Assembly (NCBI RefSeq): GCF_029227915.1
Contig: NC_079880.1
Coordinates: forward strand, 31,243,501-31,307,500
Direction of reading: 5' to 3'
From: Hydractinia symbiolongicarpus
Lineage: Eukaryota; Cnidaria; Hydrozoa; Anthoathecata; Hydractiniidae
Length of the DNA stretch: 64,000 nucleotides
Each line of letters starts with the position of its first letter. Position 1 is the stretch's first letter. The position numbers and the translations under genes were made by a program. Shown here in pieces: positions 56,311 through 64,000 of the stretch. The notes under the pieces are model-generated. The model had not been told where the DNA came from. It saw only the letters and a list, made by a program, of their open reading frames with translations, and did not search any database.

Positions 56311-58078
56311 TCAACGATAGAAGAATTTGAAAAAGTCCTTTTTGAAGTCATTCGTTGATTTGGTACGCAGATCGGTATTAAAATCGATATAAGGTTTCAA
56401 CCATGCGCTTTGCTTAAACCTCAGTACCCTATGAACCTTCTCAAGAATGAGACCGTGCTTCAACGCTTGATCAAGTGCACGGATGTGAATGACATAGTTC
56501 TTCTTGTCTGAAAGACACGGTGTCAGCTTTTCGACGCCATTAATCACCTTCCTCTCAGGCATGAAAGGAAGATCGTTATGAGTATCATGAAGCTCCCGCG
56601 GATATCTTGCATCAACCTCAAGTAAGTAACCATATTCACCATTTTCCGCAGCCAACTTTGAAATGACTTTAGCGATAAATTTACTAGCATCATCCCACTC
56701 AAACCCTCCAGTCGGCAGCTTCTGTATCATAGCCCATCCATACAGATTGTTAGCATCTAGGTATTGTAGATAGGTGGTATCTTCAGAAGTATTATACATC
56801 TCACCCATATATGGGTTATTGGCCTTGGCGTGTCTATGAACAGCCTGACAGAGACCGCCCCTAATACCCCTCTCCACAAACAGTAACATATCCATATCGA
56901 ACAACAAGTCTAGCTCAACATCTGTCTTTTTCAGACAGGCCTGCCAGGCTAATCCCGCAGCCGTGTAAAAATGTGAAGGATCCAGTTTATAGTTTGTCAA
57001 ACATGTTTCCCTAAAAGTCTCAAAAACATTAGCAAGTAATATAACGTCTGTCTTGAGATAGATATCATGATAAGCACCCATATTTTCAACTTCCATGTCC
57101 TTCCACACCTTCTGGGCATGCGCATAATCGGCATCACTGATACCATTCATGTTCAACTTGCTATAAAAGTCATCTTTCAACGGAAGCTTAGTTTCATTAA
57201 ACCTATCGAATGAATCAACATATTCATATGGGTATACACCTTTTCTTCTCATTATTTTGAATTGCTCATCATCATTGAAGAATTTTCGAAGATTTTTACA
57301 CTGATCATCAGATAGATTGTTTACCAACGAATTCAAGCCGCTTGCCATTAATCTGAATGAGTCTATGAATCTCAGCTGTATCTTTTTGTCTTTGGTCTCC
57401 CCATTTTTGCCAATACCCCTCACACAGTAAAAACAAAACAACCGTCTCCTTACGATCCAGATGCTTCGACTTGCGACACATGTAGATACCTTCTTTCCCA
57501 TCCTTTGTCAAAACATGCACAGGGACATCGGGGTTCCTTCTCTCAAACAAATATATTTTATTTAGCGCCATTGGGAAATTTAGACCATCCCAATTATACT
57601 TGCCTTCAAACTTCTTAAGAATTGAGATACGCTCAGGATGATTATTGATCAGATTGTGGTCATCATCATCCTCGTTATGAGGGTTAATCACAGATCGCTT
57701 TCCACTGAAATTCTTGGGTAGCGGCAAGTAAGAACTACCTCTGGTTAATTTCAGTTTATGAAAGTCCACATGCATATGTAGGATCCTTTCGATTGTGAAC
57801 CCGCTGGCGGGTAGAGCAGGGTTTTCAATCTGCTCGATTATCTTATTACACATCCGATCGAAAACATCAGAAATGTCATCGTGGGCGTGCAGTATCTCCA
57901 TATAGCTATTGAACGCTTTATCGACATACATTACTATGGATTCAGGATTAGATAAATCCTCATTGGATAAATCATTCCTTACCCACCTCACCCACAAGGT
58001 CGCCTGAGTCTTCAATGACTTCTTCTGCCCGAGCACGTCACTCATCAACCTCTTGACGATAGGATGAACCTTTTTCAA
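56311..58078 (-). pseudogene. Protein-primed DNA polymerase B, element 2, deleted and truncated
   Basis: The N-terminal region (57308-58078) has FHKLKLTRGSSYLPLP, KRSVINPHN and YNWDGLNFPMALNKIYLFE. After a frame change near 57400 the frame resumes at LRFIDSFRLMASGLNSLVNN, then AQKVWKDMEVENMGAYHDIY and LKTDVILLANVFETFR, followed by palm motif A LQYLDANNLYGWAM. The coding sequence stops just after TNDFKKDFFKF, at the start of the motif B region. The exonuclease core expected between the two halves is absent: an internal deletion of roughly 200 residues, estimated from family length. With no exonuclease, motif B or motif C, it cannot polymerise DNA. The start is uncertain (a frame break lies near 58080). 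Confidence 0.85.
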
Positions 58079-58090
58079 AAATACCCTGAT

Positions 58091-58510
58091 TCAATGCTCG
58101 TGAGAAAGAGTTTTCAAACACAGAAAGCGCAGAGTTACAATATCATATAATTTCACTACTTTGTCGAGTTTCGTTCGATATTTCTTAATCGAAGCTACGA
58201 TAATGCTACAGGAAACAGAGCTTGATAGGGATACACCACATAATCCTATAGAAACGGGAATTCCAACAAGGGTAGCGCTGGTTGCTATCGTACCAATACC
58301 AGAGGCAATGGCTAAGGTTTCCGAGATGGCACATGAAATCACTAATCTGTCTAGTGTTTTGCTGTATTTATACTTCTTGTCCTGGAATTTCTTTTTTAAT
58401 TTTATCAACTAATCAAGTTGGGAATTCAGTATATTTGTGTTAAACTTGTCTTGCTCACTCGAATACTCAGGAGCAGTGGGTAACTTTGGATAAATCTTAA
58501 GCTCGGCCAT
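58091..58510 (-). pseudogene. Gly-rich membrane-segment protein, nonsense codon
   Basis: Counterpart of the element 1 gene at 40977-41621. From ATG 58510: MAELKIYPKLPTAPEYSSEQ, then NSQLD and an in-frame TAG (58409-58411). A lysine-rich linker (IKLKKKFQDKKYKYSK) and hydrophobic small-residue segments (LAIASGIGTIATSATLVG, SIGLCGVSLSSSVSCSI) follow, with a basic tail (IKKYRTKLDKVVKLYD). The Y-P-x-L-P-(S/T)-A-P start block and the stop after Val/Leu-Asp are shared with element 1. The charged C-terminal tail is shorter here. Confidence 0.6.
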
Positions 58511-58560
58511 TTTAGTTATTATCTTATTAAAAAGAAAAACTATCCTCTAAATAATAAAAA

Positions 58561-59829
58561 ATGGCAGACATTGACCCTTTTGGAGACCATGGTGAGCCAG
58601 ATGAAGGTACCGATGAAACTTTTCCCCTAATACCCACCGGGGACCGTACGCATGTGCAAATACATACACCGGGTGAAGAAGAAACATCATTCGGAGGAGG
58701 TTCCACTCAACGTACCAGAGTTTTGCGGGAAATGGTTGACGTGTTGTATGATAGATTATCTGAAGGATCCCTGTCAAAACCTGAGGTGGTACATACAGAC
58801 CTTTTTGAAATTAAGGATGGTGAATTATACTACAGAGGTAAAAACGAACCTTTGACAAACAATGGAAGACTAAGGGCCACCGGTACTATATCAGATATAT
58901 TAGGCAAGAGAAGGCTGCGTAATTTAGGCTTTGACATACCAAAAGGTAAGATTACAGCCCGACAGGCAGCTAAGCTAAACAAAATACAAGAAGAACTACC
59001 CTCATCATCTAAAATAACAACAGCAAGTGATGCAGATTTAGAAGCTATATCTGGGGATGTGGTAAACAGTACGGAAGATTTAATTTCATTGGTCAAACAA
59101 CAATCTGTAGACCATGAAGCAACCTAGACCGGTGATCTATTTGAATATCCTATGCGTGAATTGCTAGGATTGGATAGATCATTGAGAAACATAAGAGGAA
59201 GTCTTCAGGATGAAGTTGCAAAAAAGGTTCAGCTCGAACAGCATATTGACAGAGAAAAAAACAAGTTGGAAGAGATGGAAAACACACCAAATATGACCGA
59301 AAGAAAGGTTGAAAGGTTTGCAAAATGAGTTGAAAGGTCGGCAAGAGATTATCGATATTCTCAAAGGTAAACTTAACAGTCAAATAAAAAGCATCAAGGA
59401 GACGATTACCAAAGTCCTTGACAAAGATACCACACTGTCTGAAAGATACGAACCCTATTCTGTGAGCAAGGTATCACTGTTGTCAGCGTGCTAACGGCAT
59501 TTGGTATGGTTATAGGCCTTCTCGTAGAAGCTTTGTCACCTGGGGGTGGGGGGTCATCCACCGGTAACACACAAAATCCCGACAAAGGTGGTGATGAAGG
59601 TGCAAAGGACCTCTGGTCCTGGATAAAAAACAAGTTGAATGCGTTGGGATCTCTCTTGGGAAGGTTGGCGGGGACGGCCGCTGCAGCTCTACCAGGTATA
59701 TTAGGATCCATAGTATCATGGATACTCAATCGAGCGAAAGAAGCGGTAGGTTGGTTGAGTCAAAACTTGTGGGCTTTGATAGTTGGAATCGGAGGTCTGA
59801 TATACACCTATCTCGTGACAAAGCGTTAG
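58561..59829 (+). pseudogene. Acidic coiled-coil protein with hydrophobic tail, broken
   Basis: From ATG 58561: an acidic disordered start (MADIDPFGDHGEPDEGTDE), a conserved block (LFEIKDGELYYRG, TISDILGKRRLRNLGF), and a TAG at 59125-59127 followed in frame by FEYPMRELLGLDRSLR and a coiled coil (KVQLEQHIDREKNKLEEME). A frame break near 59310 leads to LKGRQEIIDILKGKLNS. A second near 59450 leads to SVLTAFGMVIGLLVEALSPG, LGRLAGTAAAALPGILGSIV and NLWALIVGIGGLIYTYL. The coil, amphipathic Gly/Ala segment and terminal membrane anchor suggest a virion membrane-active protein; that role is inferred. The same family is spread through cnidarian genomes with Polintons. Confidence 0.65.
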
Positions 59830-59881
59830 GGATACTACTACAGCTTATATGTTACACGTATCATGTAACATACTTTTTGTG

Positions 59882-60322
59882 CTACCTAGCAATAGTTTGA
59901 TATCTTTTAAAATACCACACAGCACCACCGACACCGATCATACTTAGCGCGATAAAGGCCAATTCCCTTTCATGTTGATCCTGACTCGGTGTTTAAAAGT
60001 CGCTCAATACAGGTTCCCGCGGTAAAGGTTCAAGTTTATCTCCAAACACTTTTTTATATTCGCGCATTGCATCATTTAGCTCTATAAATTTTCCTTCGGC
60101 CTTCTTTTCAAGTCTGAGCTGCTTATTGATAAAGTCTACTCTCTCTTGTCTTTTACGTTGCCACAAAACCTGGGCTTTTTGTAATTGTTCTATAGCCAGA
60201 TCATGACGCTTTCTTTCCTTATCAATTCTGTCTTTTGATAAGCTTGAAAATAGATAGCTTGAGCCTGTAAAAGCCAAAGCATTGGCTAAGGCCCCTCCCA
60301 ACATCATTGCAATTGAAGCCAT
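59882..60322 (-). pseudogene. Coiled-coil membrane-anchored virion-type protein
   Basis: From ATG 60322: MASIAMMLGGALANALAFTG, the conserved helix ERKRHDLAIEQLQKAQVLW, and a charged coil. An in-frame TAA at 59993-59995 is followed, still in frame, by a C-terminal anchor (LAFIALSMIGVGGAVWYF), stop at 59882. The anchor after the stop matches the arrangement of the element 1 homologue (44236-44619), so the TAA is inside the gene rather than its end. Confidence 0.65.
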
Positions 60323-60324
60323 AT

Positions 60325-60552
60325 TTAGATATTGATAGTTTCAGGTATAATCTTTTGCTTAATTAAGTATTCCCTTGACATTTCACTAGCGGCTACGATG
60401 GCGACTAGCTTTCCGGTATCTTCCAAGTCAAACTTTTGAATTGATGGTGGTGACATTTTTAACACCTTTTTTGCTAGCATCGAATAGCCGACAGCGAAAA
60501 CGCAGACGACCGATACGTGATATAAATCGTTGACGATACTTTTCTTGTCCAT
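60325..60552 (-). CDS. Small membrane protein of the Polinton virion cluster
   Basis: 75 residues from ATG 60552, which gives the usual MDKKSIVNDLYHVS start. An upstream in-frame extension is unlikely. A hydrophobic segment (VVCVFAVGYSMLAKKVL) is followed by PSIQKFDLEDTGKLVAIVAASEMSREYL. It ends 3 bp before the next start codon. Intact frame. The family recurs in cnidarian Polintons; function unknown. Confidence 0.65.
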   Translation of the reverse strand: MDKKSIVNDLYHVSVVCVFAVGYSMLAKKVLKMSPPSIQKFDLEDTGKLVAIVAASEMSREYLIKQKIIPETINI

Positions 60553-60595
60553 GTTATTATATACTGTGAGATTATTATATCGCGATATTATCCCT

Positions 60596-60972
60596 TTATT
60601 CCATTTCAAGTTTACTTATTCTCACAGGTGTTTTGGATTTTTGTGGTGGGGTACCCTTCGGCCCAGTTATAGCAAAAAGTACATTGTCTTTCTGTTTATA
60701 CACAAAATAAGCAAATCCACCAACCAAACCGATGGCTATTACTCCCCTATAGCGTAGTTCATAGGCTTTTCATTTGGGACGATGGTAGGTTCTGCCTCTC
60801 CAGCATTGTCTTCTTGAGATGGCTGTGTCTGAGGAGTCGGCTGTGTTTGTGCTATGGCCGCTTTTTTATATTCTTCCCGCATTTTACGGTTGTATTCCGC
60901 CAACCTCTTACCCGCTTCAACCTTTTTAGGGTTCTTCGTTGTCACCTGAATGGGAGTCTGTTCCTCTGACAT
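60596..60972 (-). pseudogene. Basic/helical protein with membrane segment, frameshifted
   Basis: From ATG 60972 (AATAAAGATG): NPKKVEAGKRLAEYNRKMRE, a Gln/Pro-rich acidic linker, then NYA. A frame break near 60745 leads to GVIAIGLVGGFAYFVYKQ (membrane segment) and a C-terminal tail rich in Lys and Pro, stop 60596-60598. Its start overlaps the end of the upstream gene by 47 bp. Function unknown. Confidence 0.55.
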
Positions 60973-61459
60973 CTTTATTATCTGTTGTACTACTACTAGT
61001 AGTAGTATTATTATTTGCGTTTAAATTTCTTCCAGCGATATAATGCCTACCTGTAATGAGACCAACACTGAGTGGTGCTAACAATGAGCCGAATTTATAA
61101 TACAAGTCACATGTGAATCTTTGAAGGGCGGAATTTAGGAAGGGGTCATTTTCCAGGTCATTGCTCAATGCATTTTGAGAATTTATCCCTAATACTGTAC
61201 AGGCACCCATGGAATACATGTGGATGATTGATTGTCCCAAGGACTTTACCATTTGACCCGATAGTTTAGCTTCATATATACTAAATAGTTTCTTCACCTC
61301 ATCATCTTTGAGCTTTTGAATTTGATCGTCCGTATACATTTTACCCAGGTATAGCTTGCTATTTCCGGTTAACACACACTCTAGCAATTTTTGCCTCTTA
61401 CCATCCTCGGATGGAGGACCCGGAAGAGCAATTAAGTTATCAATTGCCGTTTCAGCCAT
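60926..61459 (-). CDS. Conserved Polinton protein of unknown function, intact
   Basis: 177 residues from ATG 61459 (AETAIDNLIALPGPPSEDGK). An in-frame hydrophobic extension back to 61567 is possible, but its Leu/Val run comes from an (AGT/ACT)n-like tract. Conserved helical blocks: RQKLLECVLTGNSKLYLGKM, DDEVKKLFSIYEAKLSGQMV, KSLGQSIIHMYSMGAC and NDPFLNSALQRFTCDLYYKF, then LLAPLSVGLITGRHYI, and a Thr/Ser/Asn-rich tail. The block order recurs in other cnidarian Polintons. No enzymatic motif. Placed among the virion genes, beside the ATPase. Confidence 0.68.
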   Translation of the reverse strand: MAETAIDNLIALPGPPSEDGKRQKLLECVLTGNSKLYLGKMYTDDQIQKLKDDEVKKLFSIYEAKLSGQMVKSLGQSIIHMYSMGACTVLGINSQNALSNDLENDPFLNSALQRFTCDLYYKFGSLLAPLSVGLITGRHYIAGRNLNANNNTTTSSSTTDNKDVRGTDSHSGDNEEP

Positions 61460-61576
61460 TTTCAATAGCAATAGGTATTTTTTAACACAAAAATAGCAAA
61501 AACTAAGTACTAGTAGTAGTACTAGTAGTACTAGTAGTACTATTATGAAATTGATATATTCTATCATTTTGTTGCA

Positions 61577-61790
61577 GTCCTATAGGATGCCTATAGGAGT
61601 CTTATAGGAGAGTCTTATAGGAGATTTCAAGAAATCTATAGGAGTCTTATAGGAGATTTCAAGAAATCTATAGGAGTCTTATAGGAGATTTCAAGAAATC
61701 TATAGGAGTCTTATAGGAGATTTCAAGAAATCTATAGGAGTCTTATAGGAGATTTCAAGAAATCTATAGGAGTCCTATAGATATGTTAGA
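61577..61790. repeat. 32-bp tandem repeat between Polinton 2 genes
   Basis: Five near-identical copies of a 32-bp unit with TATAGGAGTCTTATAGGAG and the hairpin GATTTC-AA-GAAATC, with partial copies at both sides. It lies between the stop of the ATPase gene (61842) and the start of the next minus-strand gene, the only sizeable intergenic space in element 2. Confidence 0.95.
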
Positions 61791-61841
61791 TTCTTCTTAT
61801 ACTTTTGTTACAAGACTCTTGTAACAAAAAAAACGTCCAAT

Positions 61842-62453
61842 CTAGCAAATCACGTAATTTCTTGGATGTTTCATTCTCATGACTAAATGTGTGTATTTAC
61901 CATCTTTTAGCCTTTCCTTAACCGTCTGTATCTCCGATCGTGATTCAATGACATCATTCTCTTCATGAATAGTTGTGAGATCTTGTCTGTCTTTTGGATA
62001 CCACACATATAACATTTTAGCTTGCCTTCGTAAATTTTTTGGCATAGCGGTGTATGATTGTGTGAGTAGCCACATAGTGTGGTTTCGATGTCGTCCGCTA
62101 ATGGCCAACTCTAGCAATGGCTGTCTCTTTTTGTCTAGTTTCTCATCTGCGATGATATCGTCGATCAGGAATAAGGTTTTGTATCCGGCGCAGAAATCCG
62201 TCATCTTTCGAATCCATTCATATAACATACCTCCCGGCTCAATTAGAATCACATATCTGTCTTTCCAAAACCATTTTTGGTCCCTATATGTCTTATTCCA
62301 TCTTAATGTTGGGCATATAATCACGATGAAATCGAAGTGATCAAAGTATTCATTCTCTAATAATTTTACAACACGTTTGGATTTTCCGCAGCCGGTGGGG
62401 CCAACGAATAATGCTGTGTGGGGCTCTTTCATGTAAAGTGTGTTTTTCGCCAT
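61842..62453 (-). CDS. Packaging ATPase (FtsK/HerA, A32-like), intact
   Basis: 203 residues; drives DNA into the preformed capsid. Walker A ALFVGPTGCGKSKRV sits at about residues 14-28. Walker B TLFLIDDIIADE is at about 93-104. The family's post-Walker B region LELAISGRHRNHTMWLLTQS follows, with NLRRQAKMLYVWYPKDRQD, and the end is MRMKHPRNY. Length and motif order match Polinton and virophage packaging ATPases. It starts 7 bp after the stop of the capsid gene, an arrangement that implies joint late expression. No defect is visible. The element 1 copy is truncated and nonsense-mutated. Confidence 0.92.
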   Translation of the reverse strand: MAKNTLYMKEPHTALFVGPTGCGKSKRVVKLLENEYFDHFDFIVIICPTLRWNKTYRDQKWFWKDRYVILIEPGGMLYEWIRKMTDFCAGYKTLFLIDDIIADEKLDKKRQPLLELAISGRHRNHTMWLLTQSYTAMPKNLRRQAKMLYVWYPKDRQDLTTIHEENDVIESRSEIQTVKERLKDGKYTHLVMRMKHPRNYVIC

Positions 62454-62459
62454 TCTATC

Positions 62460-63779
62460 TTAATAAAGTACATCCATAATTTCACCGTTTTGAATGTTTA
62501 ATTGAGCGTCCATGATTAGATATATATAGGCGTTAAAGGATCCTGCGGTTTCGGCGGTCTTTTCAATTTGTAGGGTGATTCCCTCACTTGCATTTTTAAT
62601 TCGTCGGCCGGTCCCATGCAGGGAGTTTTCATCTATAGTTCTGAAATCTAACCATAGAGCATATTTGTTAGTTAAGTAATCGGAGACTTTTACATCATGT
62701 AATTGCAGATGTTTTTTGATTTCGCTGGCATTGCCATCCTTTGGTTTACCCTCAGCAAAATACTTACAAATTTCATTGTAATGTTCAAACGGCTGCATAC
62801 CTTGAGCAAAAAGTTGGTTAGGCTTACCCTCAACTATGGCGGATACCTTTTTAATTTTCGGATTGTAGAACTTACCGGTATCTCGTTTGTAGGCTTGTTC
62901 GTCTTCAAACAAAACCAATATACCCTTCAAAGATTTACAAGGTGTATTGAATGACCAATTCCACGTTGTGTCCGACTTATCCACTCTAATTTGTCTATGT
63001 CTCAAAAACCTGTCGTATAGTAAAGCCATGTTTTCGTATTCATTTGAAATGAATCTGGCTAAGGTTGGGTGTGTCACAATCTCATATTCGAGAGATATGT
63101 TAGTTATTTTGTATTTAGTATCCGGTGCTGGTGCCGTGGCAGAACCGGAAGGTTTGGCTGGAGTTGATAATACAACCCTGTCATAATTATTGAATGTGAT
63201 CTCATAACATAACCTATTACCTAATCCAGCTTGATAATATGGAATCGTGCTATCTAACATTTCAAAATCTAGTGGTATGGTGAACTTGTTTTTGTATGCA
63301 TCAGCAATGGCTTTGTCTGAGACATCGGATGCGTCTTTATCCGAAGCGCTTACCCTCAATTTCATACAGTTTTCCGTACACACATCATTGGATATGATGC
63401 CTTGTCTGATTGCATTTCTCTTTTCATACTTGGTTAGCCATAAATCTCTGTAGCATCCTAAAAGATCAAAGTCATCAATGCTCAAAATCTCGGTACCCTC
63501 AAACTTGATTGCTAACTTTTTTAAAATCGCTCTTCCAATGTTAGAGACCAATGTTCTTTTCGTGTCGGCTTTTGACTCGAGTTCAACGTCGAAACTAAGT
63601 TTTGAAGTACCTGGAACAATAACATCATCGCTACCTAAATTAGGAAACCTAATCAAAAGCAACTGGTTTTGATCAATCTCACTTGGATTGTGTGTCACAA
63701 TTACTTTTTGGTGTGATCCTTTTACACCATGAGCAGTTCTAAGAGAACGTTTAGGATTTAACCTTTTTCCGTATTCCAT
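62460..63779 (-). CDS. Major capsid protein (double jelly-roll type), intact
   Basis: 439 residues from ATG 63779. It would form the hexameric capsomers of an icosahedral shell. Aligns from end to end with the broken element 1 gene at 42917-44192: N-terminal GKRLNPKRS, LIRFPNLGSDDVIVPGTSKL, KRTLVSNIGR, CYRDLWLTKYEKRN, IPYYQAGLGNRL, FYNPKIKKVSAIVEG, YALWLDFRTID with LHGTGR, and YLIMDAQLNIQNGEIMDVLY. No stop or frameshift is seen. A Pro/Ala-rich linker (KPSGSATAPAPDTK) in mid-protein may be a surface loop between the two jelly rolls. Assignment to the Polinton capsid family is by gene context and sequence character. Confidence 0.85.
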   Translation of the reverse strand: MEYGKRLNPKRSLRTAHGVKGSHQKVIVTHNPSEIDQNQLLLIRFPNLGSDDVIVPGTSKLSFDVELESKADTKRTLVSNIGRAILKKLAIKFEGTEILSIDDFDLLGCYRDLWLTKYEKRNAIRQGIISNDVCTENCMKLRVSASDKDASDVSDKAIADAYKNKFTIPLDFEMLDSTIPYYQAGLGNRLCYEITFNNYDRVVLSTPAKPSGSATAPAPDTKYKITNISLEYEIVTHPTLARFISNEYENMALLYDRFLRHRQIRVDKSDTTWNWSFNTPCKSLKGILVLFEDEQAYKRDTGKFYNPKIKKVSAIVEGKPNQLFAQGMQPFEHYNEICKYFAEGKPKDGNASEIKKHLQLHDVKVSDYLTNKYALWLDFRTIDENSLHGTGRRIKNASEGITLQIEKTAETAGSFNAYIYLIMDAQLNIQNGEIMDVLY

Positions 63780-63860
63780 GTTTGTTATTACTTTTATTTT
63801 ATTTTTACTTTTATCTCAGTTAGCGTATACTTCATTAGACCTATGGCCTTTTATTCAAAC

Positions 63861-64000
63861 CTATTGTCTGCCGTCTCTTATGTGAAGGACAACTGTTGTT
63901 CCCAGATCTCCATTTTGATCAGTTATTTTCAAAGTAAGTGATTGAAGGTAACCACCCTTTAGTTTCTTATATTGTGGGTTTTTTGGCTCAATATGTGTAA
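63861..64000 (-). CDS. C-terminus of a beta-rich protein, penton-like candidate
   Basis: Only the last 45 residues are in the window: PQYKKLKGGYLQSLTLKITD, then GDLGTTVVLHIRDGRQ, stop TAG 63861-63863. The alternating hydrophobic pattern and position upstream of the capsid gene on the same strand suggest a structural protein, possibly the second minor capsid component. The start is outside the window. Confidence 0.45.
   Translation of the reverse strand, partial: THIEPKNPQYKKLKGGYLQSLTLKITDQNGDLGTTVVLHIRDGRQ

Larger units (their letters stand above)
56229..64000. mobile_element. Polinton/Maverick element 2, left-truncated, open on the right
   Basis: A second Polinton, well diverged from element 1: its capsid and ATPase proteins align but differ at most positions. 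The left end is truncated inside the PolB gene, against a Helitron, with no TIR. The right end lies beyond the window. Genes: PolB (-), membrane protein (-), acidic coiled-coil protein (+), four small genes (-), packaging ATPase (-), major capsid protein (-), and the end of a beta-rich protein (-). Confidence 0.9.

Noticed and set aside
61577-61790. CRISPR-like array
   Set aside because: Units are directly adjacent with no unique spacers, and the genome is eukaryotic.

Overview
The window looks like nuclear DNA of an invertebrate, most likely a cnidarian and plausibly a hydrozoan. The evidence is a split protein-coding gene with GT-AG introns, strongly AT-rich introns, GCTAGC-rich intergenic DNA, CR1-type and RTE-like LINEs, a Penelope-like element, Helitrons, and Polinton/Maverick proteins of the kind common in cnidarian genomes. 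The species assignment is inference; no marker gene fixes it.

Layout. 0.3-13.4 kb: the 3' two thirds of a TXNDC5-like (PDI-family) gene on the + strand. Its introns carry an RTE-like LINE, a tandem repeat, a head-to-tail Helitron array rich in TGACGTCA sites, and a minisatellite that multiplies a 5' splice site. 13.4-39 kb: no convincing host gene. This stretch holds mobile DNA: an inverted-repeat element (15.3-18.3 kb), Helitron fragments, a retroposed insertion with poly(A) and target duplication (22.3 kb), a Penelope-like GIY-YIG fragment with a hammerhead-like core (27.7-28.5 kb), a Mutator-like remnant (30 kb), a 5'-truncated LINE (30.3-32.4 kb), two tRNA-derived SINEs, and MITE-like elements.

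39.0-56.2 kb is a nested structure. A tandem Helitron array was hit by an 11.8-kb Polinton at 39379-51214 (169-bp nearly identical TIRs, target copy TTGCA). A CR1-type LINE with an SGNH-esterase domain (about 51.25-55.17 kb) then entered the same Helitron. The Polinton carries recognisable integrase (D,D35E), double-jelly-roll major capsid protein, penton-like protein, packaging ATPase, protein-primed PolB and several small genes. Almost all are broken.

56.2-64 kb: a second, clearly different Polinton, open at the right edge, with intact major capsid protein and packaging ATPase genes but a doubly damaged PolB. In both Polintons the capsid and ATPase genes would build and fill a virion, PolB would copy the linear genome, and the integrase (seen only in element 1) would insert it. 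As they stand neither copy can replicate itself. The most unusual points are the near-identical TIRs around a ruined Polinton, the excess of TAA/TAG over TGA stops inside the Polinton genes, an AATAAATG start-site signature in element 1, and the splice-donor minisatellite.
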